28,202 bases of DNA from Syntrophomonas sp. UBA5314 (lineage in GTDB: Bacteria; Bacillota; Syntrophomonadia; Syntrophomonadales; Syntrophomonadaceae), in contig DHRK01000072.1 of the NCBI GenBank assembly GCA_002410325.1, forward strand, positions 1 through 28,202, in the 5' to 3' direction. Position numbers and translations under genes: made by a program. The notes below the pieces were generated by a model. It saw only the letters and a list, made by a program, of their open reading frames with translations, was not told the DNA's origin and did no database searches. This document shows positions 14,331-21,193 of the stretch, in pieces. Within the stretch, counting starts at the first letter, position 1. Each line of letters begins with the position of its first letter.

Positions 14331-15221
14331 ATGGAGCACCATCTGGTTGCGATTGTCTGGGGGATAGCGGCCGGTTTTGTTGACCGCTGGCTGATGCTCA
14401 GGAATGATCAGCGCAACTACCCGACCTATCCCCACGGTCATTTAACCCACCTGTCGCTGGGCTTTATAGCCGCCAGCCTGGGGGCGGTGGCCATACCTGC
14501 CATCGCTCAGCCTGATTACGTAGCGGTAACCTTTCTGGTTTTAGCGGCCCAGCAGTTTAAAGACATACGGCAAATGGAAAGAGAAACCCTGGATCACCTG
14601 GAGAAGACCAAATTGATACCCCGGGGGAGCGATTATGTTGAAGGAATCGCCCGGGTTTTTGAAGCCCGCAACTATCTGGTTATCATTACTGCCCTGGCCA
14701 CCAGCGCCATGGCCTACTGGAAGGGCTGGCCCTATGCCCTGGCGGCTGCCCTTCTAACCATATTTTTCTCCCTGCGCTTTATGCGCGGCTCGAATATTGG
14801 GGACATAGCGGTGGTTGAAACCGGCGAGCTCCATTTTGACGGCAGCATTCTCAAAGTGAACGACGTGATCATGATGAATGTGGGTCTTCCCCAAACCAGG
14901 GAAAAGATATTAAAGGAAGGCATTGGACTGATAATAAAGCCCAAAGATGATGATGCACGACTGACCCTGGATTCTCCAGGCCAGCGTATGGCCATTATCC
15001 ACGACCTGGTTTCCATATTGGGCAGCAAGGTGGACATCGGGGAAAAGGAACTGCGCCCCCTGGCCCGAAAAAATATTGACCAGGGCTACCTGGGCCTTTT
15101 TATGCTGGCTAACGAACCGGACCGGGAATATATGAAACGGGTTGTGGAAAAGGTGCCGGTCCTGGAATCCAACCGGGGCACAACATTGAAAACCTTCTAC
15201 GGCAGGAAGGCGGCTGATTGA
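14331..15221 (+). CDS. YIEGIA family membrane protein
   Basis: A 296-residue protein named after its family motif, here YVEGIA (residues 102-107). The N-terminal half has about four hydrophobic segments (about 5-22, 43-58, 62-73 and 114-150). The C-terminal half is soluble, with mixed alpha/beta character. The family is found in spore-forming Firmicutes and its biochemical function is not known. The ATG is preceded by an in-frame GTG that overlaps the SpoIIP stop (TAGTGATG); either may be used. The stop overlaps the next start as ATGA. Spacing implies a co-translated set with the SpoIIP-like gene. Confidence 0.82.
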   Translation: MEHHLVAIVWGIAAGFVDRWLMLRNDQRNYPTYPHGHLTHLSLGFIAASLGAVAIPAIAQPDYVAVTFLVLAAQQFKDIRQMERETLDHLEKTKLIPRGSDYVEGIARVFEARNYLVIITALATSAMAYWKGWPYALAAALLTIFFSLRFMRGSNIGDIAVVETGELHFDGSILKVNDVIMMNVGLPQTREKILKEGIGLIIKPKDDDARLTLDSPGQRMAIIHDLVSILGSKVDIGEKELRPLARKNIDQGYLGLFMLANEPDREYMKRVVEKVPVLESNRGTTLKTFYGRKAAD

Positions 15222-15415
15222 TGGATACGGGCTTAAAAGACATCATTCTGGCTATCATTACCCGTGAAAGCGGCCGGGTAGACGGCGGGGCCTGCCCCCT
15301 GTTTGTCGCCTCCAGCCCGGAGGAGCAGCAGAAGCTGAGCCTGCTTTTGGCCCGTATCCTGGCCGGAACGGTGCATGATCTGGAAAACGGGGTGTATATT
15401 ATAACCCGCCATTAA
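15221..15415 (+). CDS. Small partner protein of YIEGIA ('capping complex subunit' type)
   Basis: A 64-residue protein (MDTGLKDIILAIITRES then GGACPLFVASSPEEQQKL) with no membrane segment. I recall small proteins in this exact position being named capping complex subunit for YIEGIA; that name rests on memory of the family and synteny. The start overlaps the YIEGIA stop by one base. A TTG three bases earlier is less likely. No catalytic motif is visible, so a structural or regulatory partner is the best inference. Confidence 0.72.
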   Translation: MDTGLKDIILAIITRESGRVDGGACPLFVASSPEEQQKLSLLLARILAGTVHDLENGVYIITRH

Positions 15416-15439
15416 AGCCTGGCGGTGCGGGAGGCAGTC

Positions 15440-15913
15440 ATGAAGATTATCTATCATTGTTTTGGCGGCTCTCATTCATCGATTTTAGCGGCAGCCCTGC
15501 ATTTGGGCCTTATTGAAAAAAAACGCCTGCCCTCTATGGATGAAATGCTTGCTCTGCCCTACTTTGACAAGACCAGTAAAATGGATTTCGGATCGATCCG
15601 TTTCATGGGAATCGATGAATATAAGAACGAAGTGTATGTCCTGGGCAAAAAGAACGTGGGGCGCCGCTACGGTAATATGCTCAAAGGGGTTGCCGAGCTC
15701 CTGGGTAAAAAGGATGAAATCATATTTGTAGACTGTATGACCCGGGTAAATCTGGGTATGAAGCTGGGTGGTTTCACTTCACGGCGGATAGGCTGGGTTT
15801 CATTGGGAAGACCGGTTTTGGGAAGAAGCACTCGCAAGGCGTTTTGGGATCTGGTCAACCTGGTGGAGATTACCCGGCTCAGGGCCATAAACACGGTGCA
15901 GGTGGCGAGATGA
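15440..15913 (+). CDS. DUF3189 family protein, copy 1
   Basis: A 157-residue soluble protein opening MKIIYHCFGGSHSSILAAALHLG, the family's characteristic N-terminus: a beta strand followed by a Gly/Ser/His-rich loop. C-terminal parts include FVDCMTRVNLGMKLGGF. The ATG is chosen because CGGGAGG lies five bases upstream; an in-frame GTG 15 bases earlier has no such support. The function is unknown. It is immediately followed by a second DUF3189 gene overlapping by ATGA, which suggests a heteromeric pair. Confidence 0.8.
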   Translation: MKIIYHCFGGSHSSILAAALHLGLIEKKRLPSMDEMLALPYFDKTSKMDFGSIRFMGIDEYKNEVYVLGKKNVGRRYGNMLKGVAELLGKKDEIIFVDCMTRVNLGMKLGGFTSRRIGWVSLGRPVLGRSTRKAFWDLVNLVEITRLRAINTVQVAR

Positions 15914-16350
15914 AGATCATATTTTTAGGGACCAGCGGGGTGCATCATCCGCTTATCGCCGCCCATATATTTCTAGGCCGCTTGCACAAACCCGATTTTA
16001 GATTTGTGCGCGGCTTCTGCGACACGTATCATGACGAAAGCGGCTATCCCATATTTATCGATCAGGATCAGGACGGCAACCAGGTCTATACCCTGGGAAT
16101 GGGGACGGAAACCGAAGTAGGTTATAAAAGCATTAAAAACCTGGCTGATCTGGTCGGGTACCCGGAAGGAGAGCTAAAGCTAAAAACTATTTCCATACCC
16201 GGAGAACGCCTGCTGTATTATGCCGCTAAGATTCCTAAAATCATAGGCGGCCAGTATGTAAACCAATACCTTTCCAGCTACCTTATCGGCAAAGAGTTTT
16301 CCCGTATTAAAGAGGAAGTTGACGAGCTCCGCGGCGGTTTGACTCATTAA
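15910..16350 (+). CDS. DUF3189 family protein, copy 2
   Basis: A 146-residue paralog of the preceding gene, starting MKIIFLGTSGVHHPLIAAHIFLG. The loop GTSGVHH replaces FGGSHSS of copy 1, so the Ser/His content is kept in a different order. The tail is basic then acidic (SRIKEEVDELRGG). The start overlaps the previous stop as ATGA and is preceded by GGTGGCGAG; the open frame upstream of it is only the shadow of copy 1. Function unknown. It ends the cluster and is followed by a terminator-like hairpin. Confidence 0.78.
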   Translation: MKIIFLGTSGVHHPLIAAHIFLGRLHKPDFRFVRGFCDTYHDESGYPIFIDQDQDGNQVYTLGMGTETEVGYKSIKNLADLVGYPEGELKLKTISIPGERLLYYAAKIPKIIGGQYVNQYLSSYLIGKEFSRIKEEVDELRGGLTH

Positions 16351-16358
16351 AAATTCCC

Positions 16359-16411
16359 GGTCCTTCTAATCAGGTTCTGCTTGCCTGGCTTGCATGCAGG
16401 ACCTTTTTGTT
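16359..16411 (+). terminator. Terminator-like hairpin after the DUF3189 pair
   Basis: GGTCCT (16359-16364) pairs with AGGACC (16398-16403) across a 33-base loop that contains smaller pairing potential such as GCATGC. TTTTTGTT follows. The long loop weakens the call. Confidence 0.45.
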
Positions 16412-16450
16412 AGATAATTTTCTAAGATTTCTAAACCGGGGAGGAAAAGC

Positions 16451-17773
16451 ATGGCTGGGCGCATAGTGGGTGTGGCCCCGGGCAGTATAGCGGAAGAAGC
16501 TGGCATCAGGGCCGGGGATGTGCTGCAGGCTATCGACGGGCACCCGATCATGGATCTGCTCGATTATCAATACTACAGCCAGGATGAAAATATAAACCTG
16601 GAAGTAATAAAGCCCGACGGTGAGGAATGGCTGATCGAAATAGAAAAGGATGAAGGCGAAGACCTGGGCCTGCTCTTTGAAGAGGCAGTTTTTGACCGTA
16701 TGAAGCAATGCCGCAACCGCTGTGTATTTTGCTTTGTGGATCAGCTTCCCCGGAAAATGCGTAAAACCCTTTATGTCAAAGACGATGATTACCGCTATTC
16801 CTTCATGCAGGGCAACTTTATAACCCTGACCAACTTAAAGAAAAGCGATTGGGAAAAGCTTACGCAACTGCGTTTGAGCCCCCTTTATGTTTCGGTGCAT
16901 TGCCTGAATCCCGAACTGCGGGCCCATATGTTAAAAAATCCGCGGGCCGCCGATATCAAGCTTCAATTGCAGCGGCTTTATGATGCCGGTATAGAGGTGC
17001 ATACCCAGGTAGTGCTCTGTCCGGGATTGAATGACGGGGAAGTGCTGCGAGAGACAATAGAAGGGCTGGCCGCTTTCTACCCGTCGGTCCGTTCCGTGGG
17101 GATCGTGCCGGTTGGACTGACCGGGCACCGGGCGAAGCTGGTTCCACTCCAGCCGGTGAGCGAAAATCTGGCCTGGGAACTGATCGATGAGATTGATGCC
17201 TATCAGAAAAGCTTTCGCAGCCGGTTAAAAACCGGATTTGTCTATCTGGCTGACGAGTTTTATATAAAAACCGGCCGGGAAATACCGCCGGCGGCCTATT
17301 ATGACGACTACCAGCAGATAGAAAACGGGATCGGCCTGGCCAGGCAGCTGCTGGATGAATTTGACGGTTTGCAGGAGTTTTTACCGGCGGCGGTGACCCC
17401 CGGGGATTATGTTCTGGCCACCAGTAAATCGGCCGTTCCTGTTCTTGAGGGCATCGTTGCACGGCTCCGGGAGATCAGAGGGCTTAAACTTGAGCTTTTA
17501 ACCGTACCTAACGATTATTTTGGAGGGATGGTTAGCGTGGCTGGTCTGATAACCGGCAGTGATATCATTAAAGCCCTGGGCCGCAAATACCGGGGCAAAC
17601 AGGTCATACTGCCGGGAGTCATGCTGAAAGACAGCAGTGATCTGTTTTTGGATAATTTGACGGTAGGGCAGATTGAAGAGCAAAGCGGTGCTATGATTAA
17701 GGTAGTGGGCAGCATAACAGATGCCGTTGAATACATTTGCGGCAGGCCTTTGGCGCAGCCGAGCGATTATTAG
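16451..17773 (+). CDS. DUF512 / radical SAM-like protein with N-terminal PDZ domain
   Basis: A 440-residue protein. An N-terminal PDZ-like region (GVAPGSIAEEAGIRAGDVLQAIDG, residues 7-30) is followed by CRNRCVFC (Cys87, Cys91, Cys94), the CxxxCxxC motif of radical SAM enzymes for a [4Fe-4S] cluster. The C-terminal DUF512 domain contains ITGSDI and LPGVMLKDSSDLFLD. This architecture is widely conserved in Clostridia, typically next to der as here, but its substrate is unknown. GGGGAGG upstream supports the ATG. The gene ends 12 bases before der. Confidence 0.88.
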   Translation: MAGRIVGVAPGSIAEEAGIRAGDVLQAIDGHPIMDLLDYQYYSQDENINLEVIKPDGEEWLIEIEKDEGEDLGLLFEEAVFDRMKQCRNRCVFCFVDQLPRKMRKTLYVKDDDYRYSFMQGNFITLTNLKKSDWEKLTQLRLSPLYVSVHCLNPELRAHMLKNPRAADIKLQLQRLYDAGIEVHTQVVLCPGLNDGEVLRETIEGLAAFYPSVRSVGIVPVGLTGHRAKLVPLQPVSENLAWELIDEIDAYQKSFRSRLKTGFVYLADEFYIKTGREIPPAAYYDDYQQIENGIGLARQLLDEFDGLQEFLPAAVTPGDYVLATSKSAVPVLEGIVARLREIRGLKLELLTVPNDYFGGMVSVAGLITGSDIIKALGRKYRGKQVILPGVMLKDSSDLFLDNLTVGQIEEQSGAMIKVVGSITDAVEYICGRPLAQPSDY

Positions 17774-17785
17774 GGAGGAAACAAG

Positions 17786-19105
17786 ATGGCCAAACCGGTA
17801 GTAGCCATTGTAGGAAGGCCCAATGTGGGAAAATCGACGCTTTTCAACCGCCTGGTAGGGGCGCGCAAGGCGATTGTGGAAGATATTCCGGGTGTAACCA
17901 GGGATAGGCTGTATGACTCATCCGATTGGGAAGGCCGGGAGTTCATTCTGATTGACACCGGTGGAATCCGTTTTGATCAGGGAGACATCTTCGGCAAGGA
18001 AATTAAAATGCAGGCCGAACTGGCTATCGAAGAAGCGGATGTCATCATTATGGTGGTGGACGGCAAGGAGGGGAGCACCGGTGAAGACGAAATGGTAGCC
18101 GATCTCCTGCGGCGTTCTGACAAACCGATCATCCTGGCTGCCAACAAAATAGAAGATTTCAGGAAAAAGGACTACTTTGACTTTTACCGGCTGGGGCTGG
18201 GCGAACCCATCCCCATATCAGCTATGCACGGGATGAACACCGATGAGCTGATGGATGCGATGCTGGCCAAGTTTCCCCTTGAGGTGGACGTCGAAGAAGA
18301 CCAGGACGCTATAAAAATAGCCATTGTCGGCAGGCCCAATGTGGGTAAATCATCCCTGGTCAATGCCTTTTTGGGCGAGGCCCGGGTAATCGTCAGCGAT
18401 ATTCCCGGAACCACCCGGGATGCCATCGACACCCCCTTTGAGTTTCAGGGACGGAAATATCTCCTTATCGATACGGCAGGAATGCGTAAAAGGTCCAAAA
18501 TTAAAGAAGCTACCGAGAGATACAGCGTCATCCGGGCTTTGAAGAGCGTTGAACGCGCTGACGTGGTTTTGATCATGCTGGACGCCCAGGAGGGGGTCCT
18601 GGAGCAGGATAAAAAAATAGCTGGCTATGTCCACGAACAGGGCAAAGCCAATATAATCGTGGTTAATAAATGGGATCTGGTGAAAAAAAATCAGTATACC
18701 ATGAACCAGTATGACAAGAGCATCAGAGACGAGTTTAAGTTTTTAGCTTATTCCCCCATCATGTATGTTTCGGCTTTAACCCGCCAGAGAATATTCAAGG
18801 TCCTGGACCTGGTGGATTTCGTGGCGGAACAACACAACCGGCGCATAAACACCTCGGACTTAAACCAGGTGGTCAATGAAGCCCAGATGCTAAATCCCCT
18901 GCCCGGCGGGGGAGGTAAAAAGGTAAAGATAAAATACGCCGCCCAGGTAAAAACCGCACCCCCTACCTTTGCCTTTTTCAGCAACCATCCCGACCTGGTC
19001 CATTTTTCTTACCTGCGCTATCTGGAAAATACCTTGCGGACCAATTTCGGTTTTGAAGGCAGCCCCATTCGACTGCTGGTGCGGCAGAACATCTCGAAAG
19101 AATAA
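17786..19105 (+). CDS. der: Ribosome-associated GTPase Der (EngA)
   Basis: A tandem-GTPase protein needed for assembly of the 50S ribosomal subunit. The first G domain has GRPNVGKS (residues 10-17) and DTGG (57-60). The second has GRPNVGKS (182-189), DTAG (229-232) and NKWD (294-297). A KH-like C-terminal domain follows from about 350. In the first domain the G4 motif reads NKIE (120-123) in place of NKxD, a conservative change at the guanine-specificity position. The length of 439 residues is typical. AGGGAGG precedes the start. The order der-plsY-gpsA-spoIVA is common in Firmicutes. Confidence 0.97.
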   Translation: MAKPVVAIVGRPNVGKSTLFNRLVGARKAIVEDIPGVTRDRLYDSSDWEGREFILIDTGGIRFDQGDIFGKEIKMQAELAIEEADVIIMVVDGKEGSTGEDEMVADLLRRSDKPIILAANKIEDFRKKDYFDFYRLGLGEPIPISAMHGMNTDELMDAMLAKFPLEVDVEEDQDAIKIAIVGRPNVGKSSLVNAFLGEARVIVSDIPGTTRDAIDTPFEFQGRKYLLIDTAGMRKRSKIKEATERYSVIRALKSVERADVVLIMLDAQEGVLEQDKKIAGYVHEQGKANIIVVNKWDLVKKNQYTMNQYDKSIRDEFKFLAYSPIMYVSALTRQRIFKVLDLVDFVAEQHNRRINTSDLNQVVNEAQMLNPLPGGGGKKVKIKYAAQVKTAPPTFAFFSNHPDLVHFSYLRYLENTLRTNFGFEGSPIRLLVRQNISKE

Positions 19106-19127
19106 AAAAATGCATTTCGCCCCGGGG

Positions 19128-19156
19128 CTGGTACAATATACCGAATGTTGTACCAG
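19128..19156. promoter_or_regulatory. Perfect 9-bp inverted repeat upstream of plsY
   Basis: CTGGTACAA (19128-19136) and TTGTACCAG (19148-19156) are exact reverse complements separated by 11 bases. No T-run follows, so it is more likely an operator for a dimeric regulator or an mRNA hairpin than a terminator. It does not match the FapR consensus I remember. The regulator is unknown. Confidence 0.45.
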
Positions 19157-19251
19157 GTGAAGCTTTTGGGGAATTTGGTGCAAAGGTGTGTACAAAGCCA
19201 TACAAAACCAGTTACAATGGATTAGTCAATGCATCTATGGAGGGATGACCT

Positions 19252-19839
19252 TTGAAACTGGCTGGAGTTATTATCCTGTGCTATCTGATAGGTTCAATAC
19301 CCTTTTCCTACATATTCACCCGCCTGTTTACCAAGCAAGACATTCGAAAAAAGGGCAGCGGCAATGTCGGAGCCACCAATGTGCTACGCACTTCCGGACC
19401 GGCGCTGGCGGCGCCGGCTCTGCTGGGCGACCTGTTCAAAGGCGTGGCGGCCGGATTTATAGCTCTGCATTTCGGAGCCTGGCCCTATATAATATTCTGC
19501 TCGCTGGCCGTGGTTCTCGGGCACTGCTATCCGGTGGCCTTGAAATTCAAAGGTGGAAAGGGCGTGGCCACAGCTGCCGGAGTGGTACTGGTCTTCATGC
19601 CGTTAGTGCTGGGGATACTGGCCTTGATCTTCGTCGCCACCATCATTATCACCCGGTATGTTTCCATGGGATCCATCACCGGGGCGCTTTTTTTGCCGGT
19701 TTTGATTATAGCCACCGGCAAGCCCTGGCCTTACCTGGTAGCCGGTTCTCTGATGTGCCTGCTGGTCGTATACCGCCATCGCGAGAACATCCTGCGCCTC
19801 AGGCGGGGAACCGAATCGAAAATAAATCAGAGAGTTTAA
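19252..19839 (+). CDS. plsY: Acyl-phosphate:glycerol-3-phosphate acyltransferase
   Basis: A membrane acyltransferase that transfers acyl groups from acyl-phosphate to glycerol 3-phosphate, the first committed step of phospholipid synthesis. Motifs are GSGNVGATN (residues 35-43), GHCYPVALKFKGGKGVATAAG, and YRHRENILRLRRG near the C-terminus. Five hydrophobic segments fit the family. The start is TTG, preceded by TGGAGGGATG. The length of 195 residues is normal. It ends 20 bases before gpsA, which uses the product pathway's substrate, glycerol 3-phosphate. Confidence 0.95.
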   Translation: MKLAGVIILCYLIGSIPFSYIFTRLFTKQDIRKKGSGNVGATNVLRTSGPALAAPALLGDLFKGVAAGFIALHFGAWPYIIFCSLAVVLGHCYPVALKFKGGKGVATAAGVVLVFMPLVLGILALIFVATIIITRYVSMGSITGALFLPVLIIATGKPWPYLVAGSLMCLLVVYRHRENILRLRRGTESKINQRV

Positions 19840-19859
19840 GCAAATTGAAGGATATAAAT

Positions 19860-20891
19860 ATGAAGAAAATCTGTATTCTGGGGGCGGGCAGTTGGGGAAC
19901 CGCCCAGGCGGTTCTGCTCTGCAAAAACGTCCCTGCAGTCTGCCTGTGGGGGCGAATAGAAGATGGTCTGGAAGATATGGCGAGGTTTAGAGAAAACCGC
20001 CGCTTTCTTCCCGGCGTATCCCTTCCGGAAAACCTTGCCCTGATGCTCGATCCGGAAGAAGCTCTCCAGGGTTCCGACCTGGTGGTTTGCGCTGTGCCTT
20101 CCCAGGCGCTGCGCAGGGTTCTCCTCCAGATCAAAGATTTCCTGCCGCCTGACGCCCGCCTGGTCAATACGGCCAAGGGACTTGAAATAGAGACCGGAAT
20201 GCGCCTCAGCCAGGTTGCCCAGGATGTCCTGGGTGAAGCAATCCGCTATCGCTTTGCGGTTTTATCCGGCCCCAGCCATGCGGAAGAAGTGGCCCGGGAG
20301 ATCCCCACCGCGGTAACCGTAGCCGCCTACCGTCGGGACACGGCTATTTATGTCCAGGACGCATTTATGTCGCCCATGTTCAGGGTATATACCAACCCTG
20401 ATGTTGCCGGGGTTGAACTGGGTGGAGCCTTAAAAAACATTATCGCCCTGGCGGCTGGGATAGTCGACGGGCTGGGCTACGGCGACAACACCAAAGCCGC
20501 CCTCTTGACCCGGGGACTGACTGAGATAACCCGCATGGGTGAAGCGATGGGCGGTTATCCCCGAACCTTCTCCGGGCTTTCCGGAATGGGGGATCTGGTG
20601 GTCACCTGCAGCAGCCGTCATTCACGCAACCGCCTGGCGGGTGAACTGATCGGCCGGGGCCGCAGCCTCGAACAGGCCCTGGCAGAAGTAGGCATGGTCG
20701 TAGAAGGAGCTCCCACCACCAAGGCAACCCACCGGCTGGCCGGGGAGTTGAACGTAGAGATGCCGATAACCTCCGCCTGTTATAGAACCCTGTACCTCGG
20801 ACAATCACCCCGCGAAGGGTTGGAGATATTGATGTCCCGCCGGAAAAAACATGAGGTAGAGGAGATCGCTGAGAAATTACCGGGTTGGTAG
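19860..20891 (+). CDS. gpsA: NAD(P)H-dependent glycerol-3-phosphate dehydrogenase
   Basis: It reduces dihydroxyacetone phosphate to glycerol 3-phosphate for phospholipid synthesis, supplying PlsY next door. Motifs are GAGSWGTAQA (residues 7-16), SGPSHAEEV, and the substrate-binding stretch KNIIALAAGIVDGLGYG then NTKAALLTRGLTEI. The 343-residue length is standard. The ATG after GAAGGA is the true start. The frame happens to stay open for 672 bases upstream, but that stretch lies in another frame of plsY and is not conserved coding sequence. Confidence 0.96.
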   Translation: MKKICILGAGSWGTAQAVLLCKNVPAVCLWGRIEDGLEDMARFRENRRFLPGVSLPENLALMLDPEEALQGSDLVVCAVPSQALRRVLLQIKDFLPPDARLVNTAKGLEIETGMRLSQVAQDVLGEAIRYRFAVLSGPSHAEEVAREIPTAVTVAAYRRDTAIYVQDAFMSPMFRVYTNPDVAGVELGGALKNIIALAAGIVDGLGYGDNTKAALLTRGLTEITRMGEAMGGYPRTFSGLSGMGDLVVTCSSRHSRNRLAGELIGRGRSLEQALAEVGMVVEGAPTTKATHRLAGELNVEMPITSACYRTLYLGQSPREGLEILMSRRKKHEVEEIAEKLPGW

Positions 20892-20935
20892 GTTTAGGGC
20901 GCTTTAATACAATTGAGTGATAATGCAAGTAAGGC

Positions 20936-20973
20936 ACGGGGGCACGCCTTCGCTCGGGGAGGAATGTCCCCGT
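20936..20973. repeat. Short intergenic palindrome, REP-like family
   Basis: ACGGGGGCA (20936-20944) pairs with TGTCCCCGT (20965-20973) with one G-T pair. The segment GAGGAATGTCCCC is shared exactly with the palindrome at 22705-22746, which indicates a related repeat rather than a chance hairpin. Confidence 0.55.
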
Positions 20974-21033
20974 TCAGCCGTTGATTAAACAGTCTTTTCC
21001 GAGTTTAGAGGGCTTGACTTCAATCAACCTCTG

Positions 21034-21067
21034 AAAGTGTGGTAAAATCCACACTTTTTTTCTTTTC
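21034..21067 (+). terminator. Strong intrinsic terminator after gpsA
   Basis: AAAGTGTGG (21034-21042) and CCACACTTT (21049-21057) form a perfect 9-base stem with a 6-base loop, followed by a T-rich run to 21066. It separates the der-plsY-gpsA unit from spoIVA. Confidence 0.88.
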
Positions 21068-21085
21068 TGGTTATATTACCGAATA

Positions 21086-21113
21086 TTGATAAATATATTT
21101 GTACTGTTATAAC
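21086..21113 (+). promoter_or_regulatory. Candidate promoter for spoIVA
   Basis: TTGATA (21086-21091), a 16-base spacer and TATAAC (21108-21113) form a fair sigma-A-like promoter 80 bases upstream of the spoIVA start. In Bacillus spoIVA is transcribed by sigma-E; this match may therefore be incidental or a second promoter. Confidence 0.4.
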
Positions 21114-21193
21114 GGTGTTCTCATGTAAGGGTATCCGGGGCTTAAGGAGGGTGCCTTTGTGGAAGTCTAGATCCGAGGGAGGGAAGATGAGTA

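Larger units (their letters stand above)
20892..21193. other. Intergenic region gpsA-spoIVA
   Basis: About 300 bases without a gene. It holds a short palindrome (20936-20973), a strong terminator (21034-21067), a sigma-A-like promoter (21086-21113) and a purine-rich leader with two Shine-Dalgarno-like stretches before spoIVA. I searched for a sigma-E type promoter (ATATT, then CATACA-T about 14 bases later) and found no convincing match. Confidence 0.6.

Noticed and set aside
19188..19859. Open frame extending gpsA upstream by 224 codons
   Set aside because: It lies in another frame of plsY, and GpsA has its conserved Rossmann start right after ATG 19860.
21014..21048. TTGACT and TAAAAT near the gpsA terminator as a promoter
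   Set aside because: The spacer is 23 bases and the -10 lies in the loop of the terminator hairpin.
21159..21170. Minimal ORF GTG-GAA-GTC-TAG after AAGGAGG upstream of spoIVA
   Set aside because: Three codons with a good Shine-Dalgarno sequence could be a decoy initiation site, but nothing else supports it and such matches are common in purine-rich leaders.
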